64,000 nt of DNA, from positions 124,001-188,000 of the forward strand of contig CAWELJ010000002.1 in the NCBI GenBank assembly GCA_963809825.1, written 5' to 3'. Numbering within the stretch: the first letter of the stretch is position 1; every line of letters starts with the position of its first letter. Below the pieces are notes generated by a model that worked only from the letters and a program-made list of their open reading frames with translations, had not been told where the DNA came from and searched no databases. This stretch comes from Bog-473 sp963809825. Lineage in GTDB: Bacteria; Actinomycetota; Acidimicrobiia; Acidimicrobiales; RAAP-2. The position numbers and the translations under genes were made by a program. Of the stretch, positions 54,295 to 62,299 are shown piece after piece.

Positions 54295-54472
54295 GACGGT
54301 CCTCCATCGTTCGGGCGAGCGGGAGACCGCGTACCCCCGCGCGCTTCGGTGCTGCTTCGGTCCGACTCCCCGATTCTACGGGGGTGTGCCCCCTTTGACG
54401 AGGGATCCTTGCTTCTGACGTCCGGCCTCGGGTTCGGTTACGCCTCGCTGCCTGCTCCGGGGGTGCGCTGGG

Positions 54473-55714
54473 CTATCGCCGGCCCATGCCGTGCGTGCCG
54501 GAGGGGACCGGGGGGGTGCTCTTCGGTGCAATCAGGGTGATGCGGGCCACCGTGTCCCCTCCGACGGCGACGCACGACGCCGGGTCGGGGCACGAGAGCG
54601 CCGTCAGGGTGATCGGCACGTAGGCCGAGGAGGAGGCACGGAAGGTGAGCCCGCCGTCGAGGCTCTGGGCCACCGCTCCGGTACCGATGGCGGGCACGCC
54701 GACCCACCTGGTCCCTGCGATGGCGCATTTCCGGGCCGACGGGCAGGCGACGCTGTAGACGTCGTCCACCGGCAGGGCGGACGACGACAGGATCCAGCTG
54801 TGACCGCCGTCGGCGCTGCGCAGCAACTCGCCCTTGGCCGGGACGATGTCGCTGACCGTCGTCGTGGTGGTTCCCGCGGCGACGCAGTCCGTCGCATTCA
54901 GGCAGGCGGCACTCTGGAGCACACCCAGCCCAGCGGGCACCGTCGCCAGCGTCCAGGTCTGGCCGCCGTCGCTGCTGACCGACACGGCGCCCTGGCCGTG
55001 CCCGTTGCTGATCGGCACGTAGCCGGCGACGAGACACGAGCCGCCCGCGGTGCACGACAGTTCGCGGCCACCGAGGAACAGGGAGGGCAGGTTCCCTGCT
55101 CGTAGCCAGGTCTGCCCGAAGTCGGCGCTGTGGGCGGACCACGTCAGCGTGCCGTCGCTCACGATGGCCGTGCAATCGGAGGGATCCGCACATCTGACGC
55201 TGGTGACCGCGAGCGCGTCCATGGGCGCCGTTGCCGGTGACCACGTCTGGCCGGCATCGCGGGTCGTCACGACGACGGCGCTCCCGGGCAGCGAGGCCCC
55301 GGTGGATCCGACCGCCATGCATTGGGTCGCCGTCGGGCACGAGACGCCGCTCAATTGGGGCGTGCCCCCTCCGGCCACGTGTTGGGCCTTCCACGACTTC
55401 CCACCGTTGGTCGTGGCGACGATGACGGTCGCCCCCGTGGCCGGCGGATTCGGCCCGGCGACCCCGACCGCCCAGCAACGCCTCGCGGTCGCGCACGACA
55501 CGGATCCCAGCTCACCCGTGCCGCCCGGCGCCGGTTGCCCGACGACGAGCGGTGTGCCCTTGGGCTCACCGAGGACGTGGGGGCTCCGGGTGCTCGGGGC
55601 CGAATGCCCGATCAGGGAACAGCCCGAACCGATGGTCGCCAGCACGCCGAGAAGGAGGAACGGGCCACCGCGTCGCCGGGCGCGCCAGTGTCGAGGCACG
55701 GAACGTGGAAGCAC
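54473..55714 (-). CDS. beta-propeller lipoprotein with seven Cys-pair repeats (BNR/sialidase-like)
   Basis: 413 residues. The signal ends in a lipobox-like GSGC (LLLGVLATIGSGCSLIG), so it is lipid-anchored outside the cell. Seven repeats each contain a cysteine pair such as SVSCATARRCWAVG, GVSCPTATQCMAVG and SVACPSARKCAIAG, followed by a BNR-type block (TNGGKSWKA, DAGQTWSPA, DGGQTWTLA). This predicts a seven-bladed propeller with a disulfide in each blade. No sialidase catalytic residues are apparent, so a binding or sensing role is likelier. The GTG start is inferred from the signal peptide. Divergent from the MarP-like protease. Confidence 0.8.
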   Translation of the reverse strand: MLPRSVPRHWRARRRGGPFLLLGVLATIGSGCSLIGHSAPSTRSPHVLGEPKGTPLVVGQPAPGGTGELGSVSCATARRCWAVGVAGPNPPATGATVIVATTNGGKSWKAQHVAGGGTPQLSGVSCPTATQCMAVGSTGASLPGSAVVVTTRDAGQTWSPATAPMDALAVTSVRCADPSDCTAIVSDGTLTWSAHSADFGQTWLRAGNLPSLFLGGRELSCTAGGSCLVAGYVPISNGHGQGAVSVSSDGGQTWTLATVPAGLGVLQSAACLNATDCVAAGTTTTTVSDIVPAKGELLRSADGGHSWILSSSALPVDDVYSVACPSARKCAIAGTRWVGVPAIGTGAVAQSLDGGLTFRASSSAYVPITLTALSCPDPASCVAVGGDTVARITLIAPKSTPPVPSGTHGMGRR

Positions 55715-55777
55715 GGCAAGACGAGGATAGCGGCGGGGGGCGCAAATTCTGGTGCACCGTTGGCTACCCTCGCACCG

Positions 55778-56962
55778 GTGGATTGGGTGGACGTGCTGAT
55801 CATCGGGCTGATGCTCCTCGCTGCCGTCCATGGCCTGCGGCTGGGCGCGCTCGTTCAGCTGCTCACGTTCGGGGGGTTCTTCCTCGGTTTCGTCCTCGGA
55901 ACCCTCGTGTGGGTACCCCTGCTCAGCACCGGCCACGAGGACTTGACCCGTTCGCTCCTCGTCGTCTCCTTGGTGATGCTGACGGCCTGTGCGCTCGGCT
56001 ACGCGGGTCGTGTCCTCGGTACCTGGAGCAACGTCACCGTGCGCCGGCACCACCTGGGCCATGTCGACGCAGTCCTGGGCGTCGGCGTCGCCGTCCTCGC
56101 CGTCCTCTTCTCGGCCTGGTTGGTGGCGGCTGTCTTCACCTCCCCGAACAGTCGCTTCACCTCCCTCGACGCGGCGGTGGCCCGCTCCGACATCCTCCAC
56201 TCCATCGATCGGGTCCTGCCCCAGCCTCCCTCCATCTTCAACGACCTGCAGACGTTCCTGAACAACCAGGGGTTCCCACAGGTCTTCACCACCCTCACGC
56301 CGCCGTCGACGCCATCGGTCTCGACGCCGGGCAACGCCCAGACCCGGGCCCTGGCCGACCCGGCCATCTTCTCCACGGTCAAGATCCTCGGCACGGCCTG
56401 TGACAACGAGCAGGAGGGTTCGGGCTTCGTCGTCGGGCCGGGACTGGTGGCGACCAACGCCCACGTAGTGGCGGGGGAATCGAGCGGCAACACCCAGGTG
56501 TTCATCGGGAACACCGCTTACGACGCGACTCCCGTCTTGTTCGACCCCTCCTTCGACCTCGCTGTGTTGCGCACCGACGCACCGCTCGGCCCCGCTCTTG
56601 CAATCGATCCGAACCTGGCGCCCCGCGGGACGCCGGCGGCACTGCTCGGGTATCCCGAGAACGGGGGTCTCCACGTCGACCCCGCCGGCGTGACCCAGGA
56701 GATCACGGCGATCGGCAAGGACATCTACAACCGCGGGTCGGTCAGCAGGACCGTCTATGCGCTGCAGGCCAACGTCCAGCCGGGCAACTCGGGGGGACCG
56801 CTGCTCGGGCCCGGTGGCCAGGTCATCGGGGTCGTCTTCTCCCGATCCACCGTCTACCCCGACGTCGGCTATGCCCTGGCCTCGCCGGGGGTGCTGGCCC
56901 GCGTGGAGGCCGCCCGCCAACGCCACTCCGCGGTGGGCACGGGGCCGTGCATCAGCGGCTGA
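55778..56962 (+). CDS. MarP-like membrane serine protease (CvpA plus trypsin-like domain)
   Basis: 394 residues. Four membrane helices of the CvpA/colicin-V type (about 1-115) anchor a periplasmic trypsin-like domain. The triad is H229 (ATNAHVV), D260 (PSFDLAVL) and S338 (QPGNSGGPL). C208 (GTACDNEQ) and C391 (near the C-terminus) match the pair that forms the stabilising disulfide in mycobacterial MarP, a protease needed for acid and oxidative resistance. The GTG start at 55778 lies 63 bases from the divergent lipoprotein. A GH15 enzyme follows 15 bases after the stop, so the two may be co-transcribed. Confidence 0.9.
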   Translation: MDWVDVLIIGLMLLAAVHGLRLGALVQLLTFGGFFLGFVLGTLVWVPLLSTGHEDLTRSLLVVSLVMLTACALGYAGRVLGTWSNVTVRRHHLGHVDAVLGVGVAVLAVLFSAWLVAAVFTSPNSRFTSLDAAVARSDILHSIDRVLPQPPSIFNDLQTFLNNQGFPQVFTTLTPPSTPSVSTPGNAQTRALADPAIFSTVKILGTACDNEQEGSGFVVGPGLVATNAHVVAGESSGNTQVFIGNTAYDATPVLFDPSFDLAVLRTDAPLGPALAIDPNLAPRGTPAALLGYPENGGLHVDPAGVTQEITAIGKDIYNRGSVSRTVYALQANVQPGNSGGPLLGPGGQVIGVVFSRSTVYPDVGYALASPGVLARVEAARQRHSAVGTGPCISG

Positions 56963-56977
56963 GGCAAGAATGAGGTC

Positions 56978-58876
56978 ATGAGCCAGCCGATCGAGGACTA
57001 CGCCGTCATCGGAGATCTCCATACTGCAGCCCTTATAGGAATGGACGGAACGGTCGACTGGATGTGCATGCCGCACTTCGACTCGCCGTCGTGCTTCTCC
57101 CAGCTCCTCGGCCACGACTCCCACGGCCTGTGGAAGATTGCGCCCGCGGGAGGAGCGGACGCGATCCTGGCCACCCGGCGTTGGTACCGGGCCGACTCCC
57201 TCGTGCTGGAGACCGAATTCGACACCGCGACGGGTACGGTGCGGGTCACCGACTGCATGCCGGTGCGCGACACCCATCCACATCTCGTGCGCTCGGTCGA
57301 GGGCGTGAGCGGCACCGTGGACATGCACATGGATCTCGTCGTTCGCTTCGACTACGGCGAGATCGTCCCTTGGGTCACCTCCAACGAGGGCCTGACCCGG
57401 CTCACCGCTGGTCCCGACTCGATCGCGCTGTGGCACAGGGTCGACACGACCGGCAAGGACCTGCACACGCTGGCGGACTTCACCGTGACCGAGAAACAGC
57501 GCTTCCCGTTCACCCTGGTGTGGTACCCCTCGCACGAGGAGCCCCCGCCGCCGCTCGACAGCCACTACGCGGTGCAGCTCACCGAGGCATTCTGGACCCA
57601 GTGGGCCACGCAATGTTGCTACGTGGGACCCTACAAGGAAGCGGTCGTGCGTTCCCTCATCACGCTCAAGGCGTTGACCTATGAGCCGACGGGCGGCATC
57701 GTGGCGGCAGCAACCACCTCACTGCCCGAGGCGTTGGGCGGCAACCGCAACTGGGACTACCGCTTCTGCTGGCTGCGCGATGCGACCCTCACGCTCGAGT
57801 CGCTCATGCGGGGCGGCTACTACACGGAGGCCATGGCGTGGCGGGACTGGCTGTTGCGTGCCGTGGCCGGCGATGTGACGAAGCTCCAGATCATGTACGG
57901 GCTGGCTGGCGAGCGGCGGCTCGAGGAGTGGGAGGCGTCCTGGCTGCCGGGCTATGAGGGCTCGGTCCCCGTCCGGATCGGGAACGCCGCCTCGGAGCAG
58001 TTCCAGCTCGACGTGTACGGCGAGGTCATGTCGGCGCTCTACGCGTCAGCCAAGTCCGAGGGGGTGCACAGCCGGGCCGCCTGGGCCCTCCAGGTCCAGT
58101 TGCTGGGGTTCCTCGAGAAGGGGTGGCGTCAGCCCGACGACGGCATATGGGAGGTGCGCGGCCCCCGGCGCCACTTCACCCACTCCAAGGTCATGGCCTG
58201 GGTCGCCGTCGACCGCGCCGTGCGCACGCTCGAAGAGTGGCCCGACCTGAAGGGGCCGATCGAGAAGTGGCGCGCCCTGCGCACGGAGATCTTCGACGAG
58301 GTCTGCGAGAAGGGGTACAACAAGGGGTTGGGAGCGTTCACCCAGTACTACGGGTCGGACCAGCTCGATGCCAGCGCCCTCATGATCCCGCTCGTCGGGT
58401 TCCTCCCACCGACTGATCCCAGAGTGGTGGGTACCGTCGAAGCCATCGAGCGCGATCTCATGGACCACGGTTTCGTGCTGCGGTACCGCACCGACGACTC
58501 CGGCGCCGTCGACGGGTTGACGGGACGAGAGGGTGCGTTCCTCGCCTGCTCGTTCTGGATGGTCGACTGCCTCCACATGATCGGGCGCAAAGAGGACGCT
58601 CAGGAGCTCTTCGAGCGCCTCCTCGCCCTGCGCAACGACCTCGGGCTGCTCTCCGAGGAGTACGACCCCCTGGCCGGTCGGTTGGTGGGCAACTATCCGC
58701 AAGCCTTTTCTCACGTGTCGCTCATCAACTCGGCGTTCCGGCTCAGCGGGTCCGATCCCCTCGCCCTCGTCGACGAGGGCCCGCGCACGGTCGCAGACCA
58801 CACGCCACCCAACCTCGATCGGATCAAGAAGCTCGGACGTGTCGGCGGGCGACGGCGGGCCGCGGCGTCACGCTGA
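56978..58876 (+). CDS. glycoside hydrolase family 15 protein (trehalase/glucoamylase-like)
   Basis: 632 residues. An N-terminal beta-sandwich (IEDYAVIGDLHTAALIGMDGTVDWMC) precedes the (alpha/alpha)6 barrel with GGNRNWDYRFCWLRDATLTLESLMRGG shortened around the catalytic RNWDYRFCWLRD. The second acid lies in GLLSEEYDP and the terminal GNYPQAFSHVSLI is conserved. Mycobacterial relatives of this length are trehalases. No signal peptide, so cytosolic. Next is a glucose dehydrogenase, which would use the glucose released. Substrate (trehalose or an alpha-glucan) is inference. Confidence 0.9.
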   Translation: MSQPIEDYAVIGDLHTAALIGMDGTVDWMCMPHFDSPSCFSQLLGHDSHGLWKIAPAGGADAILATRRWYRADSLVLETEFDTATGTVRVTDCMPVRDTHPHLVRSVEGVSGTVDMHMDLVVRFDYGEIVPWVTSNEGLTRLTAGPDSIALWHRVDTTGKDLHTLADFTVTEKQRFPFTLVWYPSHEEPPPPLDSHYAVQLTEAFWTQWATQCCYVGPYKEAVVRSLITLKALTYEPTGGIVAAATTSLPEALGGNRNWDYRFCWLRDATLTLESLMRGGYYTEAMAWRDWLLRAVAGDVTKLQIMYGLAGERRLEEWEASWLPGYEGSVPVRIGNAASEQFQLDVYGEVMSALYASAKSEGVHSRAAWALQVQLLGFLEKGWRQPDDGIWEVRGPRRHFTHSKVMAWVAVDRAVRTLEEWPDLKGPIEKWRALRTEIFDEVCEKGYNKGLGAFTQYYGSDQLDASALMIPLVGFLPPTDPRVVGTVEAIERDLMDHGFVLRYRTDDSGAVDGLTGREGAFLACSFWMVDCLHMIGRKEDAQELFERLLALRNDLGLLSEEYDPLAGRLVGNYPQAFSHVSLINSAFRLSGSDPLALVDEGPRTVADHTPPNLDRIKKLGRVGGRRRAAASR

Positions 58877-58946
58877 GGATCGTGGACACGCGCTCATGTC
58901 GAGCGCAGACAACAAGAGACTGGACAAGAGAAGGGCTGGTGGAGTC

Positions 58947-59996
58947 ATGAAGGCACTCACCGTCGTCCCGCTGCAGGCGGGGACCGCCGCACTCTCGGAG
59001 ATGCCCGAGCCACCCGAGTCCGACGGTCCCGTGCTCGTCGAGACTCTGGCCGTCGGCATCTGCGGCACCGACATCGAAATCGTGTCGGGCGAGTACGGGT
59101 GGGCACCCCCCGGCGAGGAGCGCCTGGTGATCGGGCACGAGTCGCTCGGCCGGGTCCTGGAGGCGCCGGCCGGCGCGCCGGTGACCGAGGGCGACCTGGT
59201 GGTCGGCATCGTGCGGCGCCCCGACCCGGTTCCATGCCCCAGTTGCAACGTGCTCGAGTGGGATTTCTGCCGCAACGGCCAGTACACGGAGCGAGGCATC
59301 AAGGAGCTCCACGGCTACTGCTCGGAGCGTTACCGGATCGCACCCGACTTCGCGGTCAAGGTCGACCCCGACCTGGGTCTGCTCGGCGTGCTCCTCGAGC
59401 CGACGAGCGTCGTGGCCAAGGCGTGGGAGCAGGTGGATCTGGTCGGCGGCCGGCTGCACTGGGAGCCCGAGACGGTGCTCGTGACCGGCGCCGGCCCCAT
59501 CGGGTTGCTGGCGGCGCTGATCGGGGTCCAGCGCGGGCTCCAGGTCCACGTGCTCGACCAGGTGACCGAGGGTGTGAAGCCCGATCTGGTGCGCAGCCTC
59601 GGAGCGAGCTACCACACCGGCCAGCTGGCCGAGGCGTGCCCGGATCCGGACATCGTGATCGAGTGCACCGGCGTCGCAGACGTCGTGTTGGACGCCATGA
59701 TCAATGTGGGCGCGGCCGGCGTGGTCTGTCTCACGGGCGTCTCCTCGGGCGGCCATTTCGTGGAGGTCGACGAGGGGCAGTTGAACCGCAGCATGGTGCT
59801 GGACAACGTGGCCGTCGTCGGATCGGTCAACGCCAACCGGCGTCACTACGAGTTGGCGGCGGACGCACTGGCCGCGGGAGATCGGACCTGGCTCGAACGC
59901 CTCGTGACGCGCAGGGTCCCCCTTGACAGTTGGCCGGATGCGCTCCAACGTGAACCCGACGACGTCAAGGTCGTCATTGAGGTGAACCCGGCGTGA
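58947..59996 (+). CDS. glucose 1-dehydrogenase-like zinc MDR enzyme
   Basis: 349 residues, zinc-dependent medium-chain dehydrogenase. Catalytic-zinc positions C39 (VGICGTDIE), H64 and E65 (IGHESLG) match those of archaeal/bacterial glucose dehydrogenases, and a structural-zinc region with CPSCNVLEWDFCRNG follows. The nucleotide loop is TGAGPIGLLAAL. It would oxidise glucose or galactose to the lactone. ATG 58947 follows GGTGGAG. It overlaps the next gene by four bases. Placed after a GH15 enzyme, it fits trehalose or glucan to glucose to gluconolactone. Confidence 0.88.
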   Translation: MKALTVVPLQAGTAALSEMPEPPESDGPVLVETLAVGICGTDIEIVSGEYGWAPPGEERLVIGHESLGRVLEAPAGAPVTEGDLVVGIVRRPDPVPCPSCNVLEWDFCRNGQYTERGIKELHGYCSERYRIAPDFAVKVDPDLGLLGVLLEPTSVVAKAWEQVDLVGGRLHWEPETVLVTGAGPIGLLAALIGVQRGLQVHVLDQVTEGVKPDLVRSLGASYHTGQLAEACPDPDIVIECTGVADVVLDAMINVGAAGVVCLTGVSSGGHFVEVDEGQLNRSMVLDNVAVVGSVNANRRHYELAADALAAGDRTWLERLVTRRVPLDSWPDALQREPDDVKVVIEVNPA

Positions 59997-61012
59997 GCGG
60001 AGCGCATTCGCACGGCGGGCACCCGCACCGCCACACCGAGTCCGGCCTCCACGTGCACGACCCCGAGAGCGGTGACGCGCTGCCCGCCGTTCCGCCGCCA
60101 CGTCGCATCGCCGCCGGAGTGCTCGAGATCGACACGATGCTGGGCGGTTGGGAACGGGTGACGGCGGGCTACCTCATTGAGGGATCCGCACCAGTGCTGG
60201 TCGAGACCGGAAGCCAGACCTCGGTGCCTGTGTTGTTGGCCGCGCTGGGCCAGCTCGGTGTCGGCCCTGCCGAGCTGGCGGGCGTCGCTGTCACGCACAT
60301 CCACCTCGACCACGCCGGCGGAGTCGGCGACGTGGCCCGTGCCTTTCCTTCGGCCACCGTGTACGTGCACGAGAAGGGGGCGCGGCACCTGGCCGACCCG
60401 ACGCGTCTCATCGACTCAGCGGCCCGCGTCTACGGGCCGCTGCTCGACTCCCTCTACGGCCGCCTCGACCCGACGCCGGCTGAGCGTCTCCATGTGCTCG
60501 ACGACGGGGAGGAGATTCCGGTCGGCCCGGGGCGCACTCTCGTCGCGGTCGACTCGCCCGGCCACGCCAAGCATCACGTCGGGCTGCACGACTCGCTGAG
60601 CGGGGTGCTCTTCGCCGGGGACGCCGTCGGCGTCAAGCTGCCCGACGGTGGGGTCTTGCGCCCCGCGACGCCGCCACCCGACTTCGACCTCGATCTCGCC
60701 ATCACCTCGCTCGCAAAGTTCGCGGCGCGCCGGCCGACGGGGATCGCACTGGCGCACTACGGGCTCCTCGACCAACCCGAGGAGCTCCTGGCCGAGGCGA
60801 AGGAGACGCTGGTGTTGTGGGCCGAGACGGCGGAGAAGGCCTACCGCGAGGGGTCCGACATCGCCGAGGCGCTGTCGGCCCGTTTCGACCCGATGCTGGG
60901 CGACATCGACGCCGCCCACAAGGAGAAGCTCGACATCATGAACGGCGTCCACTCGAACGCTGCCGGGTTCCGGCGTTGGCTCGAGGGTCGCGACACACCG
61001 GCGCCCGCGTAG
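59993..61012 (+). CDS. MBL-fold metallo-hydrolase with His-rich N-terminus
   Basis: 339 residues. The core has THIHLDHAGG (metal site), SPGHAKHHVGL, LFAGDAVGVKL and the terminal ALAHYG, the metallo-beta-lactamase pattern of glyoxalase II-like hydrolases. It starts with SGAHSHGGHPHRHTESGLHVH, a stretch of seven histidines in the first 22 residues that is not part of the fold and may bind metal. The GTG start overlaps the dehydrogenase stop (GTGA). It could hydrolyse the lactone made by that enzyme, but substrate is inference. Confidence 0.85.
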   Translation: MSGAHSHGGHPHRHTESGLHVHDPESGDALPAVPPPRRIAAGVLEIDTMLGGWERVTAGYLIEGSAPVLVETGSQTSVPVLLAALGQLGVGPAELAGVAVTHIHLDHAGGVGDVARAFPSATVYVHEKGARHLADPTRLIDSAARVYGPLLDSLYGRLDPTPAERLHVLDDGEEIPVGPGRTLVAVDSPGHAKHHVGLHDSLSGVLFAGDAVGVKLPDGGVLRPATPPPDFDLDLAITSLAKFAARRPTGIALAHYGLLDQPEELLAEAKETLVLWAETAEKAYREGSDIAEALSARFDPMLGDIDAAHKEKLDIMNGVHSNAAGFRRWLEGRDTPAPA

Positions 61013-61033
61013 AGGAGGCCTGAGAGAGGGACC

Positions 61034-61306
61034 TCAGACGACCAGCTTGGCGCGCAGTTCCTCTTGGCGTATCTCGAAGTCGTCCAGGGAGATGCGGCCC
61101 TCGGCCAGGTCCTCGTGGAGGGCCGCAAACTGCTCGAGCAGCTGCGTCTGGTCGACGTCGTCGGCCGACGGGGCACTGTCGGGCTGCTCGCTCGCAGCGG
61201 CCTTGTCCTCACGGCGCGAGAGGCGGTCATCCATCTTCGCCTTGGCCCTGTCCTTCTTGGCCTGGTCGCGCTGCAGTTTTCCAAATGTCGAACGTGCGCG
61301 TGCCAC
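61034..61306 (-). CDS. small charged hypothetical protein with SHOCT-like C-terminus
   Basis: 90 residues starting at GTG with AAAGGAG upstream. Basic helical N-terminus (KLQRDQAKKDRAKAKMDDRLSRR), acidic linker, and a C-terminal helical hairpin (LEQFAALHEDLAEGRISLDD) resembling SHOCT. No membrane segment. Function unknown. It converges on the MBL gene and lies downstream of the tRNA on the same strand. Confidence 0.65.
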   Translation of the reverse strand: MARARSTFGKLQRDQAKKDRAKAKMDDRLSRREDKAAASEQPDSAPSADDVDQTQLLEQFAALHEDLAEGRISLDDFEIRQEELRAKLVV

Positions 61307-61398
61307 GATTCACTCCTTTCCGGCCGCCGGGGACGACCAGGTGCTGCCGGCAAGACGCCTGCCCTGCCGTTGTTTCTGTCGCACTCGCCAAATGCGAC

Positions 61399-61412
61399 GG
61401 GCCTTCGGGCCC
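61399..61412 (-). terminator. Short stem-loop downstream of tRNA-Ser
   Basis: GGGCC/GGCCC, a 5-bp stem with a four-base loop, four bases beyond the tRNA 3' end on the minus strand. A weak terminator candidate. Confidence 0.4.
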
Positions 61413-61416
61413 CGAG

Positions 61417-61502
61417 CGGAGGAGGTGGGATTTGAACCCACGGTACCCATGAGGCACAACGGTTTTCGAGACCGTCCGATTCGGCCGCTCTCGCACTCCT
61501 CC
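61417..61502 (-). tRNA. tRNA-Ser (anticodon CGA)
   Basis: Reading the minus strand, the acceptor GGAGGAG (61502-61496) pairs with CTCCTCC at the 3' end (61424-61418), with discriminator G at 61417. The anticodon arm is ACGGT-CTCGAAA-ACCGT, anticodon CGA. A long variable arm (TGTGCCTCATGGGTACC region) and T-loop GTTCAAATC complete a class II serine tRNA. CCA is not encoded. It decodes UCG, and tadA is the next gene upstream. Confidence 0.95.
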
Positions 61503-61735
61503 GGGCGGCATGTTAGTCGCTCTGACCTGGTCCGAAGGCTCGCCGCCGCCGCCGCGGGCCCCGCCCTGGCGCGAAGGACGAGGTCAGGAAGGTGCGTTCC
61601 CTCGCGGCACGCCGGTCCGCCCGACGGACGGGCGCGGCGGGCGCCCTGGCGACCACACCCGCATTGCCGACCGTGGGGCGAGGGTCCACCGCGGCGTCGT
61701 TTCCCCCTACACCTTGGCGCCCGGGTGGGCGGGGA

Positions 61736-62218
61736 TCAGCCGGCCTCGACCGCTCCCGCCGCCGGTCGCTCGGCCCTCCTGGCCGCGAAGAACGAGCTGA
61801 GGATCGCACCACATTCGTCTGCTCGCACGCCGACGGTCACGGTCACCTCATGGTTGAGGCGGGGGTCGGCGCAGAGGTTGTAGAGCGTGCCGCACGCTCC
61901 AGCGCGCGGGTCGTTCGCGCCGAATACGAGCCGGCCGACCCTGGCGGCCACGAGGGCACCCGCACACATGGGGCACGGTTCGAGGGTCACGACCAGGGTG
62001 ACGTCGGACAGTCGCCAGTTTCCGACGACGGCCGCCGTGTCGCGAAGCACCAGCATCTCCGCGTGTGCGGTCGGATCGCCCGTGTGCTCGCGCTCGTTGT
62101 GGCGCGACGCCACCAGTCGCCCATCGACGAGCGAGACGGCGCCCACGGGCACCTCGCCCTCACGCACCGCACGGCGCGCCTCGCCGAGGGCGAGGTCCAT
62201 GGCGGCTTCGTCGCTCAA
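61736..62218 (-). CDS. tadA: tRNA-adenosine(34) deaminase TadA
   Basis: 160 residues. The zinc-binding deaminase site is complete: H52-A-E54 (TAHAEML), then PCPMC with C82 and C85. GNWRLSDVTLVVTLEPC and ACGTLYNLCADPRLNHEV are typical of TadA. It converts A34 of tRNA-Arg(ACG) to inosine. The start is TTG 62218, because SDEAAMDLALGEARRA resembles other TadA N-termini. ATG 62200 is an alternative. 233 bases without a gene separate it from the tRNA. Confidence 0.92.
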   Translation of the reverse strand: MSDEAAMDLALGEARRAVREGEVPVGAVSLVDGRLVASRHNEREHTGDPTAHAEMLVLRDTAAVVGNWRLSDVTLVVTLEPCPMCAGALVAARVGRLVFGANDPRAGACGTLYNLCADPRLNHEVTVTVGVRADECGAILSSFFAARRAERPAAGAVEAG

Positions 62219-62299
62219 GAATGTCGGGCTGTCGGTGATGCCCCAGTATGCGGGGCGCGGGAAAGAGAGGGAAGTCCGCCTGCGGATCCGAGGGTCGAA

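Noticed and set aside
54380..54396. GGGGG-TGTG-CCCCC-TTT stem-loop
   Set aside because: Only 5 bp, and no plus-strand gene ends nearby. It more likely overlaps the promoter of the minus-strand zinc-ribbon gene.
61503..61735. Open frame between the tRNA and tadA
   Set aside because: Arg/Pro-rich chance frame with no ribosome site or domain. I see no gene in this stretch.
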